The notes: generated from the sequence alone by a model not told the origin. DNA of 64,000 nucleotides from an uncultured Oscillospiraceae bacterium (GCA_910579175.1 CAJTTB010000002.1:124001-188000); one strand, 5' to 3'; counted from the first letter of the stretch, positions 24,938-33,919 are shown. Numbers and translations: made by a program.

Positions 24938-27455
24938 ACATTGAACCCTCCTGTTGTTTCAATGTCACCATTTTTAATACCAATGGAATTGTTCCCACCT
25001 GATAACCACTTACTGCATAAATACTACACAGCCCTTGGCTTGTTACCAATATCAATGGCAATTTCTCATGATCTATGGTCATTCTTCTTGATAAAGTCTG
25101 CACATTTTCTATAAAATCATCATAGTAAACTTGAATGTTAGGAATTGTTTGTAATACCCTTTGTAATGTCGCATGATCCTTTTCTACAGAATCCCGCAAC
25201 ACCATATACCATTGACAATCCAATACTTCTATTGCTTGCGCTGACTCTAACATTTCATTTAATACATGTTCTGTTGGTTCTGCTCCAGGCTCTGCCCAAA
25301 TGATAACAGACTCTTTGTCTTGTAATTGTTGCTGCATGGAAACCATCTGACTTTGTTCATTCTGTAAATAAAAATCTGAAATCTCACAATTTTCAAGCAT
25401 TTCTTCTACTTGATAGTTGGGAAATTCCAATGCCACCTGTTGCGTTGTATCACCATCTATCAAAATCATGCGCTGTTTTAGACGAAGCTCTCCGCTTAGA
25501 AGTCGACAAGTTGTAGTAATTCGATAAATTCCCTCTAATAACTCCAATTCCATTGTTTGATTGTTCCACTTTTGTTTAGAAAAATCCAACAATAGCCAAT
25601 CGCTTCCTTCCCATCTTGAAAGACTCCAGTTTTGATTGTATACAGCTTCTTCCAAACAAGATAATACCAATGTTCCAGTTTGCCCATCAAATAGTTGATT
25701 CCACCTTTGATTTTGATAGTATTGCAGTTGTTTTTGTTCTGGATGGACTCTAGCTGGAATCCCAACTGAGCGACATAATGCCACAAACAATACTCTTTTT
25801 GAAACCACATTTGTATATCCTGATTTGATACAACCTTCTGGGGAGGTGGTTAAGGCAGCATAATCCCGCTGGGGACACTCCAATAAATGTTCTTGTATCC
25901 ACTCCCAGATGCTTTTGGGTTCCTGATAGAAATGTGCTAATTGTTGGGCTGTAAAATATTTGGGAAGTGTTTGCATATAATCGGTCAACACTTCATATTC
26001 AATGCGAGGGCATAACAGATAATTTACAAAGATATCCTCTGGCAATTGCTGTTGAAAGGTCATAGCATATCTTAAATGGGATAGCAAGACTTCTGCTTCC
26101 ATATCGCGAAAATCCTTTTCTGGCAACGTAGACAACATCTGTGCCTTTTGTACTTGCCAATCCGTTGTTTGGGTATCATTTATAAATTGTTCCACCTGCT
26201 CTAGATTGCCTTTTGCCAATTCAAAATAAGGAGACCACAAAACATGTCTTTGATAATCTGGTGTCTTTTGTTCTCGTTGTTTCGCTGCCTGTTGCAATCG
26301 CTGTTGCTGAATCTGTTTTTGTTCTGGCAAAACAGTTGGCAGCACAGCAAGCTGGTCTTTGGGAGGATAAAAATAATCTGTTTTCCATTCGCTATTCAAT
26401 TGAAAATCTTCCAAATGTAAAACAATATGATCCTGTTTTTCTGTATTTACTGTCTTTTCAGCGATCTGATTTTCCTTGACAACCAACAAGTGAATATCTC
26501 CCAATCCCAATGTTACAGATACAGAACCTGATGGGTCAGTTTTTATTTGAGCAATGGTAATAAAGCTGGATTCATTTAATATCTGTAACAACACAACAGC
26601 GTCTTTTACTGGTTGATCTTGTTGATATACAGAGATCGTAATTGATTTTGCTTGGGCATATCGAGACAGACAATTTTTTTCGGATACAGCCCCATTATCT
26701 GAAATCACATGTTGATGATGCCAAAGTCGATTGGTAAATACACGATTGTGGACTAACATCGCACGGGAAGCCGCATTATTAAACCATCCTCTATTTAAAA
26801 CCATCTCCGGTTCACAGGCACCCATAAAATACCAACTACCATCACACCAGACTTCTACCCAAGCATGATTGTCATCGCAATGAGACCATCTTGGTGCATA
26901 TACCTGTCTTGCAGGAATTCCAACACTGCGCAATGCAGCAACGGTAAATGTAGATTCTTCTCCACACCGCCCAAAGCCCGTCTGATAAACGGTTTTTGCT
27001 GAAGCAGTGCGCAGATTTGTCGCATGATAGGTTGCTTGTTCTGCACACCAGAAATTGACTTCTAGTGCTGCCTGTTTCATATTCATTCCCTGAATACGCG
27101 GTGCAATCTGTTGATAAAATAACTTTGGTACATCGGAAAGGCTTTCTGTATTGATACGGGGATAAAATATATTATCTATCAAAAGAAATTCATCTATTTG
27201 ATCATTCCAAGGTATCTGTTTTATCAAAAAGACTGTATGTTTTGCATAGGATTTCCAAAGAGAAAATGGATAATCCGCAATATCACTCAATGGTAAAGTC
27301 ACATAAAGTAATTTTATCAAATGTGCTTCTTCCATACTACATGATTGCAGTTTAAAAGTAATATCCTCCTTCTGTTCATTGGATAATCCAATGGCAGTCT
27401 CAAATGCTTGATTGACCTGCTTGATTTGTTGTTGTGAAAAAGTTATCATTTTCAT
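24930..27455 (-). CDS. Large transglutaminase-like protein
   Basis: This is an 841-aa soluble protein with a transglutaminase-like cysteine-protease core: FGRCGEESTFTVAALRSVGIPARQVYAPRW (Cys), then DDNHAWVEVWCDGSWYFMGACEPE (His and following acidic region), at about 170-240. A carboxypeptidase-like beta domain follows (ISVYQQDQPVKDAVVLLQ). Near 540-600 a second, degenerate transglutaminase-like unit appears (CIKSGYTNVVSKRVLFVALCRSVGIPARV), where the catalytic Cys position is not convincing. There is no signal peptide. It starts within a 4-nt overlap with cutC. The role is unknown; proteins of this shape are annotated as transglutaminase domain proteins in Clostridia. Confidence 0.85.
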   Translation of the reverse strand: MKMITFSQQQIKQVNQAFETAIGLSNEQKEDITFKLQSCSMEEAHLIKLLYVTLPLSDIADYPFSLWKSYAKHTVFLIKQIPWNDQIDEFLLIDNIFYPRINTESLSDVPKLFYQQIAPRIQGMNMKQAALEVNFWCAEQATYHATNLRTASAKTVYQTGFGRCGEESTFTVAALRSVGIPARQVYAPRWSHCDDNHAWVEVWCDGSWYFMGACEPEMVLNRGWFNNAASRAMLVHNRVFTNRLWHHQHVISDNGAVSEKNCLSRYAQAKSITISVYQQDQPVKDAVVLLQILNESSFITIAQIKTDPSGSVSVTLGLGDIHLLVVKENQIAEKTVNTEKQDHIVLHLEDFQLNSEWKTDYFYPPKDQLAVLPTVLPEQKQIQQQRLQQAAKQREQKTPDYQRHVLWSPYFELAKGNLEQVEQFINDTQTTDWQVQKAQMLSTLPEKDFRDMEAEVLLSHLRYAMTFQQQLPEDIFVNYLLCPRIEYEVLTDYMQTLPKYFTAQQLAHFYQEPKSIWEWIQEHLLECPQRDYAALTTSPEGCIKSGYTNVVSKRVLFVALCRSVGIPARVHPEQKQLQYYQNQRWNQLFDGQTGTLVLSCLEEAVYNQNWSLSRWEGSDWLLLDFSKQKWNNQTMELELLEGIYRITTTCRLLSGELRLKQRMILIDGDTTQQVALEFPNYQVEEMLENCEISDFYLQNEQSQMVSMQQQLQDKESVIIWAEPGAEPTEHVLNEMLESAQAIEVLDCQWYMVLRDSVEKDHATLQRVLQTIPNIQVYYDDFIENVQTLSRRMTIDHEKLPLILVTSQGLCSIYAVSGYQVGTIPLVLKMVTLKQQEGSMCE

Positions 27456-28207
27456 TCACCTACTATCTGCTTTAATATTGTTGCGGCATTCCATACAGAT
27501 TCTTGATCAGAACGCCAGATTTCGTATTCATCTATTCCAGGTAATCCCATGGAAACCTCCTTTCTCCGAAATTTCATTTGACTCTCCAACTTCTTTTTTG
27601 CAGACATATGATAAGATGTAATCGCAGTCTGTTGATAAAGATTTTCAATCACGTCTGCTTGAATTCCTCCCCCCGCCAAAATATCAATTTCTCCCTCTGC
27701 TTGCTGTTTTAACTGTCTCAATAGCGGAATGCCTTCTATTGCGGTATGTTCCTGCCCGGAAGTCAATATGGTAGAAATCCCAAGTTGTTTTGCCTGTTCC
27801 AATGCCTTTAAAGGGTCTATACAGACATCAAAAGCACGGTGTAATGTTACCGGCAAGTCTGCTGCCAACTCGATTAATTGTTCCATTCTTTGCAAGTCCA
27901 ATGTTCCATCTGTCTGAAGCATTCCCAATACAAAGCCATCAGCACCTGCTTGTTTGAGTAATTTTATTTCCTGTTTCATCTGTTGAAACTCAAAATCAGT
28001 ATAGAGAAAATCACCAAATCTGGGACGAATTAACACATAAGTACAAATTGTAGTCTGTTGTTTTACCATTTCCAACAAGACAGAACTTGGAGTTGTCCCT
28101 CCAATGATCAAATTAGAACAAAGTTCTATTCGATTTGCTCCACCCTGTTGCGCTGCAAGCACAGACTCTAAAGAATCCGCGCAAACTTCCAATAAACATG
28201 ACTGCAT
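27452..28207 (-). CDS. cutC: CutC family protein
   Basis: This is a TIM-barrel protein of 251 aa belonging to the CutC family, historically linked to copper homeostasis although direct copper chemistry is disputed. Family signatures include LEVCADSLESVLAAQQGGANRIELC at the start, the LIRPRFGDFLYTDFE region, DGFVLGMLQTDGTLD, VTLHRAFDVC and ILTSGQEHTAIEGIPLL. I choose the ATG at 28207 because GGAAGTGAG lies just upstream; a GTG at 28216 would overlap that site. It is first in the minus-strand run that leads into the transglutaminase-like gene. Confidence 0.93.
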   Translation of the reverse strand: MQSCLLEVCADSLESVLAAQQGGANRIELCSNLIIGGTTPSSVLLEMVKQQTTICTYVLIRPRFGDFLYTDFEFQQMKQEIKLLKQAGADGFVLGMLQTDGTLDLQRMEQLIELAADLPVTLHRAFDVCIDPLKALEQAKQLGISTILTSGQEHTAIEGIPLLRQLKQQAEGEIDILAGGGIQADVIENLYQQTAITSYHMSAKKKLESQMKFRRKEVSMGLPGIDEYEIWRSDQESVWNAATILKQIVGE

Positions 28208-28269
28208 TGATCTCACTTCCGTTTCTATCTTAATAATCTCTTTTATTCTATCATAAATTCCATAAAAAA

Positions 28270-28313
28270 ACAGCTATTCTGTTTGAAAGATTTCAAATAG
28301 AATAGCTGTTTTT
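28270..28313 (-). terminator. Terminator of the feo operon
   Basis: AAACAGCTATTCT and AGAATAGCTGTTT form a 13-bp stem, followed on the minus strand by a T-rich run. It lies directly past the small Cys-rich gene that ends the feo operon. Confidence 0.8.
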
Positions 28314-28326
28314 AACATTGATTTTA

Positions 28327-28491
28327 TCAAAGAGTCTCCTTATGAGGTTTTACATCACGATGGCAATGCCCTCCATTACAATTGGCACAACCAATACATT
28401 TGCCTTGTTTTTTTGTCTTTATAATCTTTTTCACTGCCAACACTGCCAGCAATATAAGTATCCCAAATATCACCCAAGAAGCAATATTCAT
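28327..28491 (-). CDS. FeoB-associated Cys-rich membrane protein
   Basis: This is a small protein of 54 aa that I translated from the minus-strand ATG at 28491 to the TGA at 28327. It has one N-terminal transmembrane helix (VIFGILILLAVLAV), a basic stretch, then a cysteine/histidine-rich tail with CIGCANC and GHCH. This is the PF12669-type partner that follows feoB in many Firmicutes and is thought to assist ferrous iron transport, perhaps by binding metal. It starts 24 nt after the feoB stop. Confidence 0.88.
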   Translation of the reverse strand: MNIASWVIFGILILLAVLAVKKIIKTKKQGKCIGCANCNGGHCHRDVKPHKETL

Positions 28492-28515
28492 AAAAACCCT
28501 TCTTTCTATCTTCCA

Positions 28516-30648
28516 TTAAACTTTTACCGTTACTTTATTTTGTAATTTATCACCAGGACAACTTCTAAATAACAAATACAACATGCCGATTAATACAAAT
28601 ATTGCCAAGATGGTACCAATACCAAAACTTGTTCCCAATACAAATACACTGCCCAACTGATAAATCATAAATGATACTGCATAAGCCAATAAACACTGGT
28701 AACCAACTGCGATAAAAGTCCATTTCCATTCGCCCATTTCGCGTTTTATCGCGCCAATTGCTGCAAAACAAGGTGCGCACAATAAATTAAATACAATAAA
28801 GGAAATTGCAGAAACACTTGTAAAGATAGCACTGATACTTGCCAGCAATTCTGAGGTCTCTTCCGCTGTATCTGTGATGCCCTGTAAAACCCCCATTGTA
28901 CCAACTACATTTTCTTTTGCTAATAAACCGGATATAGTGGCAACTGCACTTTGCCAATTGCCAAAGCCGATGGGAGCAAAAATCGGAGCGAGCACTTGAC
29001 CAATACTTGCCAAAATACTTTGATCTTGTTTTACCATTTGTAGATTCCAAGAAAAATTGCTCAAAAACCAAATTAGTCCACAAGCTACAAAGATAACTGT
29101 ACCAGCTTTGACAATAAATGCTTTTCCACGTTCCCATACATGAAGCAATACATTTTTGATACCTGGCAAATGATATTGTGGCAATTCCATTACAAATGGA
29201 GCAGGAGCCCCTATAAACAATTTTGTTTTCTTTAAAATAATCCCAGATACCATTACCATCAAAACACCCAAAAAGTACATTGCTGGGGCAACCCACCAAT
29301 TATCTGGAAACAGCGCACCACCAATCAAAGCAATAATTGGAATTTTTGCACCACAGGGAATAAAAGTCGTCACCATAATGGTCATTTTGCGATCTTTTTC
29401 ATTTTCAATCGTTCTAGAAGCCATAATTCCAGGAACACCACATCCAGAAGCAATTAGCATTGGGATAAAGGACTTTCCAGAAAGTCCGAACTTACGAAAG
29501 ATACGATCCATAATAAAGGCGACACGTGCCATATATCCACAATCTTCCAAGATACATAAAAACAAGAATAAAATTAACATCTGTGGGACAAATCCCAATA
29601 CCGCCCCAACACCGCCAATAATACCATCTACAATCAATCCCTGCAACCAATCTGCTGCATGTACGGATTCTAAGACATTGGTTGCCCAACCTGAAATCCA
29701 ATCACCAAATAAAGTATCATTGGTCCAATCTGTTAAAATGCTGCCCAACCAAGATACAGATACAAAGTATACAATACACATAATTGCTGCAAAGATTGGA
29801 AGCGCTGCCCAACGATTTGTGACAACTTGGTCTATTCTATCAGAAGTCGTCATTCCCTGTCTTTTTTTATGTACACATTTTGAAACGACTTTTTCAACAT
29901 ATTCATAACGCTCATTTGTGATAATACTCTCTGCATCGTCATCTAGTTCTGCTTCACAGACAGCAATCACCTGTTCTATCTGTTGTTTGGCGCTTTCAGA
30001 CAACGAAATTTGTTCTAAAACCTTTTCATCTCGTTCAAATAATTTGATTGCATACCAACGAGAATTATTTTTTGATATCGCTTTATTGTAATGTTCTATC
30101 CTTTCCAATGCTTGTTCTACTGTTTTAGAAAAAGAATGCTGCGGGGTAGTCAACATACGACTTTGTACCAATGCAATTGCCTTTTCTGCCACTTCTTGAG
30201 AACCCGCTCCCTTGACAGCAGCTGTTTCAACCACCTCGCAACCAAGTTCCTTTGCCAATTTTGCAATATCGATTTTATCTCCACGTTTGTGCACAATATC
30301 AATCATATTCAGTGCAATCACAACAGGAATCCCAATTTCTACAAGTTGTGTTGTCAAATATAAGTTGCGTTCAATATTAGAGGCATCGATTAAATTAATA
30401 ATGACATCGGGATGTTCTTGTAGCAGATAATTACGAGTTACTACTTCTTCTAAGGTATAAGGAGAAAGAGAATAAATCCCTGGCAGATCTGTAACAATCA
30501 CGTCCTTATGTCCTTTTAATTTTCCTTCCTTCTTTTCTACGGTAACACCTGGCCAGTTTCCAACATACTGGTTGCTTCCTGTCAGGTCATTAAACATCGT
30601 TGTTTTTCCACAATTTGGATTGCCGGCCAATGCAATTTTAATTGCCAT
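28516..30648 (-). CDS. feoB: Ferrous iron transporter FeoB
   Basis: FeoB is the GTPase-coupled ferrous iron permease of the plasma membrane. The 710-aa product starts with the G domain: G1 GNPNCGKT (9-16), G3 DLPGIYSL, G4 NMID. The G domain is followed by a helical GDI region, a NFeoB-linker, and two Gate domains with about ten membrane helices, including the conserved SGCGVPGIMASRTIENEKDR and FIPCGAKIPI segments. The ATG follows TAGGAGGAACAATC. It is third in the operon after two feoA genes. Iron-responsive control is inferred from the DtxR-like palindromes upstream. Confidence 0.97.
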   Translation of the reverse strand: MAIKIALAGNPNCGKTTMFNDLTGSNQYVGNWPGVTVEKKEGKLKGHKDVIVTDLPGIYSLSPYTLEEVVTRNYLLQEHPDVIINLIDASNIERNLYLTTQLVEIGIPVVIALNMIDIVHKRGDKIDIAKLAKELGCEVVETAAVKGAGSQEVAEKAIALVQSRMLTTPQHSFSKTVEQALERIEHYNKAISKNNSRWYAIKLFERDEKVLEQISLSESAKQQIEQVIAVCEAELDDDAESIITNERYEYVEKVVSKCVHKKRQGMTTSDRIDQVVTNRWAALPIFAAIMCIVYFVSVSWLGSILTDWTNDTLFGDWISGWATNVLESVHAADWLQGLIVDGIIGGVGAVLGFVPQMLILFLFLCILEDCGYMARVAFIMDRIFRKFGLSGKSFIPMLIASGCGVPGIMASRTIENEKDRKMTIMVTTFIPCGAKIPIIALIGGALFPDNWWVAPAMYFLGVLMVMVSGIILKKTKLFIGAPAPFVMELPQYHLPGIKNVLLHVWERGKAFIVKAGTVIFVACGLIWFLSNFSWNLQMVKQDQSILASIGQVLAPIFAPIGFGNWQSAVATISGLLAKENVVGTMGVLQGITDTAEETSELLASISAIFTSVSAISFIVFNLLCAPCFAAIGAIKREMGEWKWTFIAVGYQCLLAYAVSFMIYQLGSVFVLGTSFGIGTILAIFVLIGMLYLLFRSCPGDKLQNKVTVKV

Positions 30649-30737
30649 GATTGTTCCTCCTAGACTGTTCTCAATTATTCTTAAATTAGATTAAGCTAAC
30701 TCAATGATTTAAAATAGACAGAGTCGATTGACTCTGT

Positions 30738-30986
30738 TTAGTCCACCAATATCATCTCTGCATCTGCTTTGCGAATGGATAATTCATAATTTCTCACCAT
30801 AATTTCGATTGGATCTCCCAATGGAGCCACTTTTCTCACATAAACACTGGTTCCCTTTGTGATACCCATATCCATAATTCTGCGCTTAATTGCTCCTACG
30901 CCATTTAATTTTTTTACAGTAACTGTATCACCACATTTTACTTCTTTTAGTGTTCTCACCAAATCGTCCCTCCTAAAATAGATCAA
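30738..30986 (-). CDS. feoA: FeoA family protein (second)
   Basis: This is an 82-aa SH3-like FeoA domain protein. Residues include VTVKKLNGVGAIKRRIMDMGITKGTSVYVRKVAPLGDPIEIMVRNYELSIRKADA split around the family's RLMDMG and GDP motifs. FeoA is a cytoplasmic accessory factor for FeoB. The start overlaps the stop of the preceding feoA by 4 nt (ATGA type), and a gap of about 90 nt separates it from feoB. Confidence 0.92.
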   Translation of the reverse strand: MIYFRRDDLVRTLKEVKCGDTVTVKKLNGVGAIKRRIMDMGITKGTSVYVRKVAPLGDPIEIMVRNYELSIRKADAEMILVD

Positions 30987-31192
30987 ATCATAATACGGTT
31001 TGCGATTGATTTGCTAATTGCTACACGAGTATCTTTGATACTCACTATCATATTTCCAGCCATCTCAGAAACAATTATCACATTTCCACCTACTGTAAAA
31101 CCCAAATTCTCTAAAAATCGCTTTGTATCATCTTTTCCACCAATTTTGCGAATCACCTGTTCTACACCGGTCTGTGCCATGGTTAAAGGCAT
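30983..31192 (-). CDS. FeoA family protein (first)
   Basis: This is a 69-aa FeoA domain protein, shorter and more diverged than the second copy (FLENLGFTVGGNVIIVSEMAGNMIVSIKDTRVAI). Paired feoA genes ahead of feoB are common in Clostridia. The ATG at 31192 follows TTAGGAGGAATTATC. It is the promoter-proximal gene of the operon. Confidence 0.9.
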   Translation of the reverse strand: MPLTMAQTGVEQVIRKIGGKDDTKRFLENLGFTVGGNVIIVSEMAGNMIVSIKDTRVAISKSIANRIMI

Positions 31193-31262
31193 GATAATTC
31201 CTCCTAATCCGTTTATTAAATAAACTTATGATCATTCATTTACTCCTACAATGACATCTTTC

Positions 31263-31324
31263 AGTTAGTATAAACTAACTTCTGATTCAGCTATCAGTTT
31301 ACTATAACTAATTATATTTGTCAA
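31263..31324 (-). promoter_or_regulatory. feo promoter with two DtxR/IdeR-like operators
   Basis: On the minus strand, TTGACA (31319-31324) and TAAACT (31296-31301) are spaced by 17 bp. One dyad, AGTTTACTATAACT (31296-31309), covers the -10. A second, AGTTAGTATAAACTAACT (31263-31280), lies just past the start site. Their TTAG/CTAA arms resemble iron-dependent DtxR-family boxes, so Fe(II)-dependent repression is inferred. Confidence 0.65.
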
Positions 31325-31406
31325 TAGTTTTTTTTAAATTCTTTTATTTATACTGTTGCCCCTAAATTTACAAATAGACCAACTAAAAAAATTTTATAAA
31401 TAGGGG

Positions 31407-31435
31407 TTGACAAGTCAGTTAGCATATGCTAATAT
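31407..31435 (+). promoter_or_regulatory. Plus-strand promoter with DtxR-like operator
   Basis: TTGACA (31407-31412) and TAATAT (31430-31435) are separated by exactly 17 bp. The spacer and -10 are covered by the perfect palindrome TTAGCATATGCTAA (31419-31432), the same arm sequence as in the feo operators. It directs transcription away from feo. Confidence 0.7.
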
Positions 31436-31440
31436 TATCT

Positions 31441-31718
31441 CATAGATTTGCAAAAACAAATCTTTAACACCACACAACACCTATTTCATTGAACTGTTTA
31501 TCAACTCCAAATCAGATAAACAATCGTGTACGTAAGATTTCTTGCGTACACACCCCTTTCGGGAAACGACTAAAATACTACTCAAATATTTAATAAATTT
31601 GCATCTTTAGAATGTAAAATATCTTTTTATCCAGCTAACTTTTACCTCTTATATATAAAAGTTTTCATTTTTCTAACAAAATAAAGAGAACAGCAATTAT
31701 GCTGCTCTCTTTATTTTG
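31441..31718 (+). ncRNA. Candidate iron-responsive small RNA
   Basis: The promoter at 31407-31435 leads into about 280 bp with no start codon followed by a usable frame on the plus strand. The predicted transcript has three clear hairpins: AGATTTG/CAAATCT (31444-31463); TGTTTATC/GATAAACA (31495-31522) with CTCC in its 12-nt loop; and an 11-bp stem GTGTACGTAAG/CTTGCGTACAC (31526-31551). The third is followed by a C-rich run. Transcription could end at the strong terminator near 31677-31718 or earlier. By analogy with RyhB/FsrA-type sRNAs, it would be made under iron limitation and could pair with ribosome sites through its C-rich loop. This is inference. Confidence 0.5.
31677..31718. terminator. 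Bidirectional terminator (aroD / candidate sRNA)
   Basis: A stem built from AATAAAGAGA...CAGCA and TGCTG...TCTCTTTATT around ATTA is flanked by A-rich and T-rich runs. It sits right at the aroD stop and also faces the plus-strand transcript. Confidence 0.8.
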
Positions 31719-31720
31719 TA

Positions 31721-32476
31721 CTATTTTTCTTTGGAAAGAACATTCAATATCATCTTTAACTCCTGTACTGCTATCTGTCCTGGGGCAGATACTTCATCTA
31801 TCGCACCAAAAGTCAAAGCAGAACCGGATAAATTGCCAGCAATTCGACTGAGCATTCCCAAATGTCCCATAGACATAGTGATAATGGGACAATCGCACGC
31901 TTGATACATCTGTTGTGAAGCACACAACAAGGTCAAAACATCTTGTTGAGTTTGTGGCATCACTGCAATTTTTGGGATATCTGCTCCCAATTGATACATT
32001 TTTCTCAAACGATTCAAAATCTCATGCTTTGGAGGCGTCTTTTCAAAATCATGATTTGAAACAATCACATGTTTTGAAAATCTATGTGCATAATTACACA
32101 ATTCCAAAACCGTGGTATCTCCCATCAATAACTCTACATCAATGATATCTGCTTTTTTGATTGCCATTTGATTGAGTTGTTGATAATAATCCTCTGTAAT
32201 CTCTCTTTGTCCGCCTTCTGATTTGGTGCGAAAAGTAAATAGCAATGGAATAGGGTCTAGTATGTTTACAATACATTCCAATGTCCTTTCAACCGCTTGT
32301 ATTTCATCGACCTGATCAAAAAAATCAACACGCCATTCTACTAAATCGGGAGTTGCTTGTGCTGCCTTTTTTGCTTCTTGTTTTAGTTGTTCCAATTGAG
32401 AGGATACCAAGGGAATACAAATTTTTGTATTCCCTTCTCCCAATCTCATCCCTTTTATTTGAATTACTTTCATCAT
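31721..32476 (-). CDS. aroD: Type I 3-dehydroquinate dehydratase
   Basis: AroD dehydrates 3-dehydroquinate to 3-dehydroshikimate by a Schiff-base mechanism. The 251-aa TIM barrel has the substrate-binding EWRVDFF motif (about 47-53), LFTFRTKSEGGQ, the catalytic His region VIVSNHDFEKTP (H about 142), the Schiff-base Lys in IPKIAVMPQ (K about 169) and the C-terminal SGSALTFGAIDEVSAPGQI. It is not clustered with other shikimate genes. It follows the MIF-like gene by about 6 nt on the minus strand, so the two are likely co-transcribed. Confidence 0.96.
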   Translation of the reverse strand: MMKVIQIKGMRLGEGNTKICIPLVSSQLEQLKQEAKKAAQATPDLVEWRVDFFDQVDEIQAVERTLECIVNILDPIPLLFTFRTKSEGGQREITEDYYQQLNQMAIKKADIIDVELLMGDTTVLELCNYAHRFSKHVIVSNHDFEKTPPKHEILNRLRKMYQLGADIPKIAVMPQTQQDVLTLLCASQQMYQACDCPIITMSMGHLGMLSRIAGNLSGSALTFGAIDEVSAPGQIAVQELKMILNVLSKEK

Positions 32477-32482
32477 GATTCC

Positions 32483-32827
32483 TTAAAAATTGCTTCCATT
32501 CCAGCCCCAATGCTCTATTTCTTGATAAGCGACATAAACTTTATCAGATGGTATCTGTAAGACAGTTTGATAAATCTGACAAATTTTCGCTGTCAAAGCA
32601 TTGTAAACATCGTCGGAGGCTGTTCCAAAAATTTTCACCTCTACAAATGCTATCCGTTCAAAAGATTTCCCCTGAAAATACATTTGATGTTGATCTTGTA
32701 GGTCAAGCATCAACCAACGTTCACTTTTTCCGGGAATCAGAGAGATGACTTCTCCCAACTGTGTTTTTAATTGTTCTCTTTGTTGTTCACTCACTGAAAC
32801 AGTTGTTTTTGAATTGATAAAAGGCAT
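32483..32827 (-). CDS. MIF-like tautomerase family protein
   Basis: This is a 114-aa protein of the macrophage migration inhibitory factor/phenylpyruvate tautomerase superfamily. Pro2 (the catalytic N-terminal proline after Met removal) is present in MPFINSKTTVSV, and the end WGWNGSNF matches the MIF C-terminal WGWNGSTF motif. MIF-like proteins of this length occur in several gut Clostridia. Enzymatic activity is plausible but the physiological substrate is unknown. The ATG at 32827 follows AAAGGGGTTTTGAT. Confidence 0.85.
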   Translation of the reverse strand: MPFINSKTTVSVSEQQREQLKTQLGEVISLIPGKSERWLMLDLQDQHQMYFQGKSFERIAFVEVKIFGTASDDVYNALTAKICQIYQTVLQIPSDKVYVAYQEIEHWGWNGSNF

Positions 32828-32850
32828 ATCAAAACCCCTTTCTTTCTATT

Positions 32851-33450
32851 TTATAAATGAAATAATGCAGTTGCAATGATTTTTGCATGATCAAATGCAA
32901 TTCCATCTGAAGAAATCATATTGATTTCCCTATGAATACCCATACGTGTTTGTATTTCCTGAATTTCTAATCGAGCGGACAAAATCGCCTTTGGTGAAGT
33001 CAATTTTAAATCCATTTGACCATCATGTTGCTCTGTAGAAATAGTAAACCATTCACTATCTGACGCATCATCGTCAGCCTGTACCATCAGATTTTCTTTT
33101 TCTATTATCCCCATATATGCACAGGTGATTACCCATGTTCTAGGGTCACGATTGGGGGCACTAAACAATCCTACTTGTTTTAACAGCAATCCTTTGATAT
33201 GCGTTTCTTCCTCTAGCTCTCGCAAAGCTGTTTTATCTAAACTTTCATCTGGATTGGAAAAACCACCAGGCAACGCCCACATCCCCAAACAGGGATGTCC
33301 TCCTCTTTTTATCATCAGCAATTCCAATTGTTTATGCTGTTGTGCAAAAACTAAAATATCTGCTGTAACAGATGGTCTAGGAAAATCTCCTGGAGAATAA
33401 GCTGCTAAAAATTCCGCCTCAGTCAATCCATTTTTATCCCTTAATTCCAT
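32851..33450 (-). CDS. NUDIX hydrolase (ADP-ribose pyrophosphatase-like)
   Basis: This is a 199-aa NUDIX protein. The box GGFSNPDESLDKTALRELEEET fits the consensus with one conservative change. The N-terminus FPRPSVTADILVFAQQ and the MWALPGGF lead-in resemble the NrtR/ADP-ribose pyrophosphatase group, but there is no C-terminal winged helix, so it should be an enzyme and not NrtR. The ATG at 33450 follows GAAAGGAGACCCATT. It is the first gene of the NUDIX-MIF-aroD run. Confidence 0.88.
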   Translation of the reverse strand: MELRDKNGLTEAEFLAAYSPGDFPRPSVTADILVFAQQHKQLELLMIKRGGHPCLGMWALPGGFSNPDESLDKTALRELEEETHIKGLLLKQVGLFSAPNRDPRTWVITCAYMGIIEKENLMVQADDDASDSEWFTISTEQHDGQMDLKLTSPKAILSARLEIQEIQTRMGIHREINMISSDGIAFDHAKIIATALFHL

Positions 33451-33654
33451 AATGGGTCTCCTTTCTCATTTTATTTTCTACAAAACATGTGACAACAAGT
33501 CAGCAAAAACTTCTGTCCACTACTTTAAATCATAATTTATTTTAAACAAAATTTCAAGTAATTAAAAACACCATTCTTTATGATAAACAATTGATAAATC
33601 AGTTCGTGATTAAAATCCTCTATTTTAAAAGTTTCCAATCCCATAAATCGCTTC

Positions 33655-33919
33655 ATAATAAAAAACAGAGTATCCGAACGAGATAATTTGGACACTCTGT
33701 TTATCATTGGTTTTCTGCTAACCGTGCGTGAGCACTCTCTCTCATTTAGTTATGACACTTTAGCGAGCGTAACAGTAGTGGTTTCAACCGTAGGATCCAT
33801 TTTTAAAACCACTACTGTTACATTGCGACGCGAATTGCGCATGACTGAATGCTGTATGTTTTACTTTTCTTCAACCTTGGCGAAACACCAAAGCATTTTT
33901 GCCAAAAAACCAATTTATT
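33655..33919 (-). ncRNA. Retron-like structured RNA R4 (fourth from the RT)
   Basis: This is one of four homologous RNA genes, on the minus strand. Its own promoter is at 33926-33954 and its intrinsic terminator stem at 33664-33701 is followed by six U. The 5' AUUGGUUUU can pair with 3' AAAACCAAU (a1/a2-like). A 5' hairpin UUGGC/GCCAA and the conserved 12-bp stem CAUUCAGUUAUG / CAUAACUAAAUG (R4 carries a variant first arm) enclose the central hairpin. The central stem here is 16 bp (33769-33784 with 33806-33821, GTAACAGTAGTGGTTT on the plus strand) around the conserved CCUACGG loop. A 3' hairpin GUGCUCACGCAC precedes the terminator. Confidence 0.8.

Noticed and set aside
24938..24944. Possible frameshift between the PAP2 and transglutaminase-like genes
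   Set aside because: Both proteins are complete at their ends; the 8-nt overlap is ordinary translational coupling.
28318..28545. 75-aa plus-strand frame near feoB
   Set aside because: It is the reverse strand of the small Cys-rich FeoB partner, which has a clear family pattern and ribosome-site context.
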